A stretch of 64,000 nt of DNA from Trichomonas vaginalis G3. Its lineage: Eukaryota; Parabasalia; Trichomonadida; Trichomonadidae. The stretch's first letter is position 1. Each line of letters starts with the position of its first letter. Under the pieces are notes generated by a model, which saw nothing but the letters and a program-made list of their open reading frames with translations, did no database searches and had not been told where the DNA came from. Below are positions 39,885-49,601 of the stretch, in pieces. The position numbers were made by a program, and so were the translations under genes. Where the stretch lies: contig NC_067206.1 in assembly GCF_026262505.1 (NCBI RefSeq), positions 35,541,896 to 35,605,895 of the forward strand. Reading direction: 5' to 3'.

Positions 39885-40742
39885 ATGTATAGACAAATAC
39901 CTTTAACTGTTGCGTTCAGTAGTGAAAACCCTGACGTCAAAATAAAGGGGAACAGAGTAACGTTTAAGTTTCCAACAGACTGGATTGTGAACATAAATGA
40001 AGAGAAGTACATTGGCATAACATCTATGTATATAACACGTGCTTTCAGAAAGGTTGACTTTATACTTCAAGTCGAGATAGAAAATGACGAACAGTCTTTA
40101 AGCGCCCAAAACATTCACATATACAAATACTTTAAAGACGATACAACATTGCAACAATGTATGATTTCATTTAATGAGATGTTCGAGAAAAAGTTCAACA
40201 TTGAAGTACAAACTTTACAGCCTTTACGTGAGTTTCTTGCACAACTGAAAGAAGAAGGTAGTCAGCCACAACTTATAGACTTTCATTATGAATTTAATGA
40301 AAATGAAGATGGAACTCATGACTGTCAATTCATTGTATTCTCACCATTCAATGAAGTCGCTAAAAAGAAAGAAAATCCATTACGTATAAGATTTCAAATC
40401 TCCGAACCAAGTGATGATTTTAAGAATGTTTTCAATTATGATGCAATGCTTCCGAGGAAAAATGAATTTTCAAAGATTGTAACACCTGGCATTTGGGATA
40501 GAAAGCAAGCAATACTTTACTCTAATATAGCCAAAGGCGTTGAAAATGAGTTCATTGGTCATACAAGAACTTCACCACTTCCTAACCCTAAATACTATAA
40601 ATTAACTGGCTTCAATCGTGAGTTTTGGATAGACATGTACTCCACTCATGACCATAAATGTCCAGTGTTCTTGCCTCCAGATGGGAAGGACTGTCTCTAC
40701 ATTGAAGCACAACTCTTAAACTCTACCATCGCAGTATTGTAA
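39885..40742 (+). CDS. Capsid-type (penton-like candidate) protein
   Basis: 285 residues, predicted mostly beta. Hallmarks are a W-centred strand early (FPTDWIVNINEEKYIGI), then IWDRKQAILYSNIA, and an ending FLPPDGKDCLYIEAQLL. The same order recurs in the protein at 55690-56588 (HWVEYVGGEKAIEI, IWSRENIVIKSSI, VLPKDGKDGLIIEM) and loosely near 59283. A jelly-roll minor capsid protein is the best guess from size and context. Start context TTAAATG. Confidence 0.5.
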   Translation: MYRQIPLTVAFSSENPDVKIKGNRVTFKFPTDWIVNINEEKYIGITSMYITRAFRKVDFILQVEIENDEQSLSAQNIHIYKYFKDDTTLQQCMISFNEMFEKKFNIEVQTLQPLREFLAQLKEEGSQPQLIDFHYEFNENEDGTHDCQFIVFSPFNEVAKKKENPLRIRFQISEPSDDFKNVFNYDAMLPRKNEFSKIVTPGIWDRKQAILYSNIAKGVENEFIGHTRTSPLPNPKYYKLTGFNREFWIDMYSTHDHKCPVFLPPDGKDCLYIEAQLLNSTIAVL

Positions 40743-40802
40743 AATCTACGCTAGCTTTATTTTTATCACGAATGACCTCATTGCTGACAAAAATAAATGA
40801 CC

Positions 40803-43800
40803 TCAGAACTTCAACTTACGAATAAAGCTTGTTTTAGTCGTTATTGAAAAGTTGAACTTTTCAGCAAAGCAAGGTTGACATGACTTACATAAGTCGAATG
40901 CAATCTCTTGACCATCATGAAGTGCTTTGTAAAGTTTCATTAAACTGAACTCAGAGTCTTTGTCATATGTTCCAACAGGTATGTGAATGTTCTTATCTTC
41001 ATTGTAATAGCATTGTATAGCTTCAGGAAACATTTCATTAGCGGTTAAAGCAATAACATCTTGCTTCACGCCTTTCATTCTGCAGTGAAATGCAACTTCA
41101 TTTAAATCGTTAGTGAGTAAGTCTATGTAGGTCTTCTTTCCACAGAAAATACTTTTATAAGCTAAACTTTGTTTTCCAGGTGTTATTTCTGCAAAGTCGC
41201 TATGAAATTGACCAAGGTTCTTTCCTATAAGTTCTCTACCGTATCTCTTCTTAAACTCTGCTGCAAGCTTTGGGATGTCTTCATTATATAAGTGCATACT
41301 GTCGGTATCCTGGTAAAAGATTTGAAGTCCCATGTCCTCTGCAGTACAGAATACTTCATTCATAATACGTTTTGACATAGACAGAATATTAACACCAAGT
41401 GGACAGAAGTTAAAGTGTCTGCAAATGCTTTTCGTTAGCTTGAAAATAGTTTTATCTGAACCATCCAAACCTTCGAACTTCACTATATGGTTGTAATTTC
41501 TTATAGCATATCTTATAGCATCTTTGTCATCTACTATGGTTATTTTTGACTCAATAGGAGATAGAATAGTTTTGCCATAAATGCTGTTCAGAATGAGTTT
41601 TATAATTTCTTGTAAGGGGTTTTCTTCTTTCTTATACTTTAACCTTAACTCAAACAACTTCTTTACTTCATCTCTTATTCTCATATCTCTGTTTCCATCG
41701 TAATAGTATCCTTGCAACACTTCACATTTGACACCTTGATATTTTATGAGGTCTTGTAATGTTATATGGTCAACATACATGAGACAGCAAGTGTTTGAAC
41801 TTCTTGGAACGTTAAGTTCTGGATTTAGTTCAGGGTCGCAAACTATTAAATGAAAGTGTCTGGGTATACCAATCTCTGTTATCTTAATGAGAACAAAGAA
41901 GCCAGACATAAACTTTTCACCAATGGGTTCCTTTTGGTCGTCATCGAATAAATGTCTCATGAGATACTCTGTGCTTAACATTTCTTCCTTCAATACTTTT
42001 GGAATACCTTCTAAAGTATAAAGTCTTGCTATAGCTGAAGGATATAATGAAACAGTGTCGAAGTCAGCAATGAGTTTCTTTTTGCTCTTTTGTTTCATGT
42101 TATCTGACAACATACATCTTCCACCTTGAATGCATCTCGAAATAAATTCTCTTGGTTTATTTGAGAGGTCATAAAGATTTCCATTCGGGAAGTATACTCT
42201 GTTCTCAAACAATTTGTTAGCAATAGAACAAATACTAACGTAGTCATAAACGTTTAAATCAAACTCTTTCAATAAGTCATTGCGGAACTTTACAAAACCT
42301 TCTCTTAAAATTCTTACATCTTGTTTGCAGTAAAACGTGCTATATTTTTCTAAGTCGAAGTGGTTTTCATCTATTCTGCAACCTTTGATGGAATCTATGT
42401 TCTTCATAAATGTATCTGCATCATGGATAAACTTACATGCTTCAGAAATGACACCAGTTCTGTTGTCATTTGCTAACAAAACACTGCTGTAGTAGTTATA
42501 TGGAAATACTTCTTTCGGTCCTGTTTGTAAGTTAAACATAGCAGGAAATAGTTTAAGCTTCTTATTTATAACACTGTAAGAGTCTTTTATAATAATTGCC
42601 CGTCCTTTATATAAACCAGTTATTTGCATTGTTCGTGAACCTTTAATGATGGGAGTTCCTTTCACTTCTGTCATGTGTCTTAAGATGAAGTTTATGTCAT
42701 AACTGAGGTTATGGAAATATATTAAACTCTTGTCAGGAAGTCTTTCCAAAAATTCTGTTGCACAGTTTTGACCCCAAATACTTTCACTAACTGAACCATC
42801 TTCACTGTCATAACAGATGTTAAAAGCTTTATGAAAGCCATCCGTACTACACTCAAAGTCAGCAAAGAAAACGTGCTCAGGTATGAATTTACATTTAGCT
42901 TTATTTACTTCTTTTGACTCTGCTTTCTTCTTCAGTTGTACACAATACTTTGGAGCATATGTCAAATCTTTAAATGGTGCAAGGTTCTGTTTATATAAGT
43001 CAGTAGTATATGTGAAAAGTTCTCCATAAGAAATAGGTTCGAAATATTTGCACTCCCACAATGTTTTCATAACATCCCATAACGGTGTTGTTCTATCATA
43101 ACGAACTACATATTTATCTTCTCTCTTTGTATAAATCTTCATCTGTTTCTCAATGTTCATTCCACCACAAGCTTGAGAATTTCTTTATAGTTTCGAATGA
43201 AATATGTTGTCATTGGAAGTCTTTCATTTAGCATGTAGTGGTCTTCAACAAGAAGTAAGTCAATAGTTCTAACAGTTTCGCATTCTTTTGGTATGTATCT
43301 CTTTATTTCATTATGTCTTGAGTCATTGAAATAACCAATGGTAACATTGAATGCTATACCAGTTGCGTCAGAAATTTCTTGTACTTTACTTTGAGGAAAG
43401 TCTCTAACACGAATGACTTCTCTCATGTGGTCAATAGTTTCTTCATTTACTCCAGCCTGAATGCAAGCATAAACGAAACAATTGTCCTCTGTCATAAGTG
43501 TTGCAGTTCTTTTGTTCAGTTCATTGAAGATTTGGTAGCGTTCAAGATTTATAGGTAATATGCAAAGATACTTCCAGAACTGACCGCTTCTCTTCTTATA
43601 AAACTTCTTTTCACCATTATCTTTCCAAAAGCTTTCTATAAGTTTTTCCTGTTTGCTTAAGAGCTTCCAAAATGGCTTTCTGGTCATTTGTCAGTGTGCT
43701 TTCATCTCTATATGGTCTCTTTTTTGGTTTGCCTTTCTTTACATCTGACATCGTTAAGCCTTCATATTCTGTTAAATCATACATCTTTATTTCAGTAAGA

Positions 43801-44714
43801 TTCTTTATGTTTGTCAAGAAGAAGTCATAGTGCATTTCAACAATACCTGCAGCATTTGCTTCTATCTCTGATATAAAGTTCTCCTTCAAGAGCTGATGTA
43901 GTAATGTTCCAATATTATTGAGGTTTAACGTAGAACATTCATACTTTCCACCAAGTTTATAACATACCATCCATCTCTGTTGGGAGTTTATTTTAATTTT
44001 CTCTAAGAGTCTCATGAAAACCTTACCGAAATGTTTGTGTAAGTAGTCTCTGTTTGGTTCATCTAAAGCTTCGATGTTAAAGTCAATGAGTCTATTGCCT
44101 GACTTCACATTCCTCTTCCTATTTTCTTCATCTTTCTTTAACCATCTCTCACCTTCTTTTGGTTTGTCGTCAATGGAACGAATGACATTATTAGCTTTGC
44201 GAACTTGTTCTATAGCACTTTTAAACATCTCTCTTCTCTGTTGTTTCAGTGTGTCATCTCTCTTTCGTGTTTCACCAACGTTTGCATTTGTTATGTCAAA
44301 CATTTCTCTTCTTACTTCATGTGGTACAGCTCTTCTTGTTTCACCAACGTTTGCATTTGTTATGTCAAACATCTCTTGACGAACGTCATGTGAAAGAGCT
44401 TTACGAGTATGACCAACGTTTGCATTTGTTATGTCAAACATTTCTCTTCTTACTTCATGAGGTATTGAACGTCTATGATATAAGTCAATAGCAACGTCAT
44501 TTAAAGGAAATGCTCTTGCATGGACTTCGTCCTCGCCGCGTTGCGGCTTTATGAACTCATGAATTCTATCATAAGTTATTTCACCATTATAGTCATTGAG
44601 GATGTCAGCGAGTGCCTTTTTGTTTGTTGTGTAATGCTTTGCAACATCTATATTAGCTTCTGTAAGAAGTTGTTTTATTTCCGAGTGTTCTAACTTAGAC
44701 AACTTCCGATACAT
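40803..44714 (-). pseudogene. Protein-primed type family B DNA polymerase region (pPolB)
   Basis: The replication enzyme of the inner element. Exonuclease motifs are seen as FFADFECS, NLSYDINFIL and YCKQDVRIL. Polymerase motifs are DFDTVSLYPS, ILNSIYGKT and YQDTDSMHL, all in the family order. Upstream is a DNCFVYA...DHYML region that resembles an OTU-type cysteine-peptidase fold, and an N-terminal region with 23-residue repeats (44250-44460). The region has about two breaks. This is the normal Polinton polymerase size and place. Confidence 0.9.
44250..44460 (-). repeat. 69-bp tandem repeats in the polymerase N-terminal region
   Basis: About three copies of a 69-base unit encode REMFDITNANVGETRRAVPH-like blocks of 23 residues, with a fourth, diverged partial copy. 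Copies are nearly identical in DNA, so the array is young or being homogenised. Confidence 0.8.
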
Positions 44715-44803
44715 CTTTAGTAGGAAATAAAAAAATATTTTTTGAAAAAATTAGATTAGATTTTTTTAAGTTATTTTTCAAAATAATTTAATATTTTTAT
44801 TTT

Positions 44804-45274
44804 AATGAAACACATGCAAGATTGCAAGTTCTTTTCATACAATGCTCTCGCTACTGTCATCAAGAATGAGTTCAATTGCTTCAAACGTTAATGTTATCTT
44901 TAACAAGAAGTTTGTGAAAGAATCTAAGTTGGTCAGTATGTCAGACCATTAGCTATGTCATTGACCGCAAACGTTATACTTCACAAGAGTTAGCAGTAGT
45001 TTTGAAACAAAAGAGTTTCTTCGTGAATGTCAAAGATACTCATTATACTATTATAAAGAACTCCAACATTGACTTCTTCAGTATTGCTATGAATCTTTCC
45101 GAACAGAAAGAATATAAGAAGGGTGAAACAAATGTGAAATATTATTCTTCATCTCTGAAAACAATAACGAACAAAGATGTTATACAAAAGTTCTTACCAA
45201 AGGTTGAAGAAGCTTCTATTGACATTGACGAAGGAAGTGAAATGGTTGAAGAAATTGACCCTGACGTCATTTAA
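44804..45274 (+). pseudogene. Unassigned plus-strand gene remnant (inner element)
   Basis: A region with a protein-like stretch of about 90 codons (VNVKDTHYTIIKNSNIDFFSI; acidic end EEIDPDVI) and less readable sequence before it. It lies between the polymerase and a small repeat protein. A few breaks are apparent. No family recognised. Confidence 0.4.
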
Positions 45275-45292
45275 GCAAAAATATATTTTTGG

Positions 45293-45508
45293 TTAGTCTT
45301 CATATCGATATTTTACAACAATTCCCCAATGTATAAACTTTTCATACGCTTTTTCATAAGCTTTATATACCTTCAGAAATTTTGCATAATCTTTAGAAGC
45401 ATTTAGATATTGTTTAAATGCTTTGTATGTCTTCAGAAATTTTGCATAATCTTTTACATGTTGTTCGTTCTCTTCTTCTGTCATGAGTTCCGAATATTCT
45501 AAATTCAT
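45293..45508 (-). CDS. Small protein with internal KDYAKFLK repeats
   Basis: 71 residues. Two copies of KDYAKFLKxYKA, about 23 residues apart, form a Lys/Tyr/Ala-rich helical protein with a short ending HWGIVVKYRYED. The DNA repeat (CTTCAGAAATTTTGCATAAT) is visible. Function unknown. Confidence 0.45.
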   Translation of the reverse strand: MNLEYSELMTEEENEQHVKDYAKFLKTYKAFKQYLNASKDYAKFLKVYKAYEKAYEKFIHWGIVVKYRYED

Positions 45509-45563
45509 GTTCTTTCATATGAGATAAAATTTTATAAAAAAAATAAAATTAGCTTAGATTTTT

Positions 45564-46388
45564 TTATTCTTCCTCTTTGAAGTTATCGAAATATTCTGTT
45601 ATTTTTTCCTTCAGTAATGTTAAGTCTTCTTTGAATGTAAGTATTGTGCAACCTTTGATGTCATAGTGTGTTTGAGGAAGAGTATTTTTGACAATTTCCT
45701 TTATTTGCTCATTCGGTGTCATTGAAATCGGTAAGTTTTCACGATAGAACCAGTTTCTGTCAGATTTGTAAATCTTAGCAAGGTCATAAAAGCTTTTGTT
45801 GTTTCTTCTGACTAAATGCAACATAACCATATCTCTATCTTCTTCTTTCTCCAACTCTTCAGTATATATCATATACTTATAACTCTTTTCCTTTCCTTTT
45901 GGTACCGAACGTGGTATTCTTTTCTGTATGCTTTTGTCTTTGGATTCAATGACTTCATCTTTTGCTTGAAGTTTCTTTTCCATCTCTCCACGTTCTTGTC
46001 TATGAATTTCGTCAAGAAGTCTGTAAACATGCCATGCATAACGAGGAGAAGCCCACATTGCAACTGCATTTACTAAAAGTCTATGAACATAATAACCTCT
46101 TAAATTTATTGGCAAATTTTTACGATTTTCATGTGTTTTATGCAAGACCGAAAAAAGTCGGTCTAGAGAAATTTCACTCAAAAGTTCTTGTGTGCTTTGG
46201 TTTTTGAACCAGTCGTCTGCGTGTTTAGTGTCTGGAGCAAAACATGCTGTCAAAATACTTTGCATTTGGTACATATCGTCTTTGACCGAACGAATGAGAC
46301 GGAGTTGTTTGTTAAACTGAACCCACTCGTATTCTTCATTTATGGCTTCATGAACGATAGCAGTTGTTGTGTTCTCTGTTGTTGACAT
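45564..46388 (-). CDS. KilA-N/MSV199-like DNA-binding protein
   Basis: 274 residues from the ATG at 46388. The central part GYYVHRLLVNAVAMWASPRYAWHVYRLLDE matches the KilA-N/MSV199 signature (Y-x-H-x-L-L ... I-A-x-W-x-S-P-x-[FY]-A). A heptad-like helix (EMEKKLQAKDEVIESKDKSIQ) follows, then a domain YKYMIYTEELEKEEDRDMVML typical of the C-terminal partners of such viral proteins. KilA-N proteins are DNA-binding factors of large DNA viruses and phages. It faces the repeat block at 46753-47033, a plausible target. Confidence 0.7.
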   Translation of the reverse strand: MSTTENTTTAIVHEAINEEYEWVQFNKQLRLIRSVKDDMYQMQSILTACFAPDTKHADDWFKNQSTQELLSEISLDRLFSVLHKTHENRKNLPINLRGYYVHRLLVNAVAMWASPRYAWHVYRLLDEIHRQERGEMEKKLQAKDEVIESKDKSIQKRIPRSVPKGKEKSYKYMIYTEELEKEEDRDMVMLHLVRRNNKSFYDLAKIYKSDRNWFYRENLPISMTPNEQIKEIVKNTLPQTHYDIKGCTILTFKEDLTLLKEKITEYFDNFKEEE

Positions 46389-46406
46389 ATCTGTCCTTAC
46401 ATACAA

Positions 46407-47318
46407 AATAAAAAAATAAATAAAAATAAAACTAACTTTATTTTTCTGTGTTAAAGAAATGTTAAAAATTCAGGGTTACATATGTGAAAAGAAGTCACGA
46501 ACAAATGAAGGTCATAAGATTCAGCACATAATTCTGAATTGAATGGTGTGTCATACATGTCAAGCCGTCAAGAATTGAAGGAGATACGAGGCTATAAAGA
46601 TTTTGGATATTTTCTGACACACACCCTGAGGGAAAAGTGACAAAACACGACGATAGAAAAAAGTGACAAAATTGAGAGAAAGTTGTTTCCCGACCAAAAT
46701 GCAATCATGTTGAAAAAGTGACATTTGTAAAGTTAGACGATAGGATTTCCTGAAAAAGTGCAAGACTTGTTCTGAATCAGGACAAGATTTGTCTTGAAAA
46801 AATACAAGACTTGTTCTGAAAAAATACAAGACTTGTTCTGAAAAAATACAAGACTTGTCTTGAATCAGGACAATTGTTCTCAAATTTGAGAACTTTACAA
46901 GAAAAACTGACTAAAAAGTGCAAGACTTGTTCTGAATCAGGACAAGATTTGTCTTGAAAAAATACAAGACTTGTTCTGAAAAAATACAAGACTTGTTCTG
47001 AAAAAATACAAGACTTGTCTTGAATCAGGACAAAACTTTACAAAATGTAAACTTTACATAACCGTTTCTATCGTACATGATATTTAGTTGACATTGTAAA
47101 CTATCTTCATGTAAAGTATGGCGGTTTGAAACCGTCGGGAACCTTCACTTTTTTGACGAACTTTCCGCAGCAATTTTTAAAATTTGTGAAAACTCAACGG
47201 TTTGACACGTGCCATATGTCATTTTACTCAGAATTTTGTGCTGAATTCAGCAAAAATAATGTTTATGTTAGCATGTTAGATCTAACACGTTTTCTAACCT
47301 CTTTTCTAACATAACTAT
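46407..47318. other. Non-coding control-type region with duplicated blocks
   Basis: About 0.9 kb between two minus-strand genes, with no convincing gene. It contains the duplicated 121-bp block and, at its right edge, a TCTAAC array. It is the longest non-coding stretch of the inner element and a candidate replication or transcription control region (inference). Confidence 0.5.
46753..47033. repeat. Duplicated 121-bp block made of about 22-bp sub-repeats
   Basis: 46753-46873 and 46913-47033 are the same 121-base sequence, 160 bases apart. Each consists of AATACAAGACTTGTTCTGAA-type units and contains the near-palindrome TTGTTCTGAATCAGGACAA (46767-46785 and 46927-46945). No coding sense. Confidence 0.85.
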
Positions 47319-48417
47319 TTACAAGCGTTTTACATGGTATATGTTGCGATGGTTCATGACTTTAAACAGTTTTGTAGCTTCTATTTCTTCTTTTAGTACA
47401 TCGAATGTTTTAACAATGCCGAAGGTTTCTTTATATTTCTTCTTGACGTCAGATAGAAGGAAATCGTCAGCAGTTGGATAATTTTTGTTCAGAAATGCTA
47501 ACATGTCCATTTTATCTTCTGCTGGCTTTTCTACTTCTTTCTTTAAATCTGCATAGTCGTTTCTCATTCTTTCTATCTCTTTGACGGAGTAGTTATATTT
47601 CCTCATCGCTGCCTTACATTTTGAACATTGCGGGTTCATTTTTGCGTTATACATTGAAATTTGACCTGCTAAAACAACTAAGGCGTCAATTGCTCTCTTC
47701 ATCTCAAACATAGCGGGTCTTAGTTGTTCGTTCCATACTTTGCCTCTTCTATCTTTATCTCTTATTTCCCAAACACATTCAGCAACTAATGAAACAAAGT
47801 TATCGTAGGTCTTAAATTCTTCAGATTTATATATGTCAGAAACATTCTTATAAACCATGTCGCAATCTTTGTCCATAACTTTATGGTTGCAATGAAAACC
47901 AAGGAATTCATAATTTACTTTACGTATGAACTTCTTTATTTCTACTGAGTCAGTTGTTTTGACTTCAATTTCGTCGAATTCAGGAATAGTTAGTTTTTGT
48001 TGTTGGATTTCAGGCAATTTGGGTAAATGGTCAATAATGTCCTGCATTTCATAAAGATACTGTTCATTTGTTTCATCTTTCGCACTACAGTCTAAATTAC
48101 TTGTTAAAAGTTCTTGCTTTATCTTCTGGATTTTTGTTTCGAAAGTATATGAAGAAGGAATGAAGCTTTTCATCTCTACTAACATAGATGTTGGATTCAT
48201 GACTAACGAGTTTGGTGCTGTAGTTTGAATTGTTGTTGTGCCGATTGTTGAAATCATATCTTTACATACAAGATAAAAATTTTTCTTAGAAAAAAATTAG
48301 CGTTATTTTTCTTTCATAAGGAAATGTCAAAAATTCATGATTTTCGAGAGTTTTAGACCATGTTAGAAAAGTGGTTAGAAAACGTGTTAGATCTAACATT
48401 CTAACATAAACATTATT
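47253..48417. repeat. 60-bp inverted repeat bracketing one gene, with TCTAAC arrays
   Basis: 47253-47312 and 48360-48417 are inverted copies of each other. Each holds GTTAGATCTAAC and three TCTAAC (or GTTAGA) units at exact 12-bp spacing (47281, 47293, 47305; 48362, 48374, 48386). They lie immediately 3' and about 100 bases 5' of the 312-residue gene. Confidence 0.8.
47319..48257 (-). CDS. Unknown protein with CxxC and a winged-helix-like end
   Basis: 312 residues. The centre is helical; a C-x-x-C pair (NPQCSKCKAAM) near residue 205 may bind metal. A charged helix (IERMRNDYADLKKEVEKP) follows. The last 55 residues (ADDFLLSDVKKKYKETFG...LFKVMNHRNIYHVKRL) look like a small winged-helix/DNA-binding domain. 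The flanking inverted TCTAAC arrays make it a candidate to recognise them. No family can be named. Confidence 0.55.
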   Translation of the reverse strand: MISTIGTTTIQTTAPNSLVMNPTSMLVEMKSFIPSSYTFETKIQKIKQELLTSNLDCSAKDETNEQYLYEMQDIIDHLPKLPEIQQQKLTIPEFDEIEVKTTDSVEIKKFIRKVNYEFLGFHCNHKVMDKDCDMVYKNVSDIYKSEEFKTYDNFVSLVAECVWEIRDKDRRGKVWNEQLRPAMFEMKRAIDALVVLAGQISMYNAKMNPQCSKCKAAMRKYNYSVKEIERMRNDYADLKKEVEKPAEDKMDMLAFLNKNYPTADDFLLSDVKKKYKETFGIVKTFDVLKEEIEATKLFKVMNHRNIYHVKRL

Positions 48418-48496
48418 TTTTGGTGTAAATAAATGGTACCATTAATGATATCATGACTGTTCTCATTCATGTCTGATTTACATCTAATGAAAAAGT

Positions 48497-49582
48497 TTAG
48501 AAGAATTTTCTTATTCTTTCTGGCATATTTTTGTCTTTCCAGTACTCCCGCTCTAATGGTCCCAGATGTGTTGGCTTTGACTCTCTCAAGTTCTTAGATG
48601 GTATAACATCTTCAACACCTCCTTCATATCTTACTTTATAAGTGTCATCGTTTATGTTGTAGCCAAGTATTTCAATAACCACTCCTCGCTTTGCTTCGTC
48701 AATGGTTTCAGCAAGTTTGCCATTACTACTTTCAACTAACTTATGTCGAGGGTAAAATGCTATGGAGTCGTCAGCAGCTTTTATAAGATATCCATTACCT
48801 TGTGTAGAGTCTACGATATAATAGTTTCTACTTAACCTTAAACGTTTCTTTGTCAACGGTTTGTCGTCAAGAACTACACGAACTTTTGTACCAGGAATGA
48901 GGGTAAATTGTGTTGAATTTCTGATATTTTGTGTTTGGCTTCGTTTCTTTTGTATATACTTTTCTTCTTGTTGTTGTGTCATTGAATTTGGTGTATGTCC
49001 TGTTGTAGAATGTGTTGAGGAATTATATACTTCGAGAAAATGTTTCATTGTTTCTTCGGTAAAGTCTCGCTCTTGATTTAAATCTCTGAGCGTTCTTATG
49101 AAGCGGTTTATGATGCCGAGTATGTTATGGTTATGGTCTTCAGTAGTGTAGTGAGTTATGTTATGCTTAATGAGAAATTCTGTGATTTCATTGCTGAGGT
49201 ATGCACTGTCTTGGTCTGATGTTAAAGTACTTGGGTTATGTTCTGCTACAAACTTTTGTAAAACTCTTAACACTTCACGAGTTCCTTTATTTTTCATTGG
49301 ATATGCATATGCTTTACGAGTGTTAACATTTATGAAGATGAGGAATGGTTTATGTCCTCCTTTTCTGCTTTGAATGAGAGTGTCAAATTGGTATGCGTCA
49401 GGAGTGTTGGAGTAAATTGGTAAAAAGTAGTCGTAAGGGTTTATTTTTGTTTGATGTACAACATTTTTGTCAAAGAACCTTTTCACTTCAGCTCTGTTAG
49501 TAAATCCCCAACTCTTTGCAGCTTCATTGAATTTCTTAAATGACCTCCATGGATGTTGTTCGAATACTTCTTTCAAGCTCAT
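48497..49582 (-). CDS. Maverick/Polinton integrase (retroviral-type, chromo-like C-terminus)
   Basis: 361 residues. The rve core begins YQFDTLIQSRKGGHKPFLIF and continues TSDQDSAYLSNEITEFLIKHNI and a helix IINRFIRTLRDLN, as in the Polinton integrase. The C-terminal 90 residues contain an SH3/chromo-like module (GYNINDDTYKVRYEGGVEDVIP). It would cut and join the element ends to make the 5-bp duplication. Start context CATAAATG. Confidence 0.85.
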   Translation of the reverse strand: MSLKEVFEQHPWRSFKKFNEAAKSWGFTNRAEVKRFFDKNVVHQTKINPYDYFLPIYSNTPDAYQFDTLIQSRKGGHKPFLIFINVNTRKAYAYPMKNKGTREVLRVLQKFVAEHNPSTLTSDQDSAYLSNEITEFLIKHNITHYTTEDHNHNILGIINRFIRTLRDLNQERDFTEETMKHFLEVYNSSTHSTTGHTPNSMTQQQEEKYIQKKRSQTQNIRNSTQFTLIPGTKVRVVLDDKPLTKKRLRLSRNYYIVDSTQGNGYLIKAADDSIAFYPRHKLVESSNGKLAETIDEAKRGVVIEILGYNINDDTYKVRYEGGVEDVIPSKNLRESKPTHLGPLEREYWKDKNMPERIRKFF

Positions 49583-49601
49583 TTATGTAAAGTTAAAGAT
49601 T

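Noticed and set aside
46753-47033. CRISPR-like appearance of regularly repeated 22-bp units
   Set aside because: No unique spacers, the block is duplicated as a whole, and the context is a eukaryotic element.
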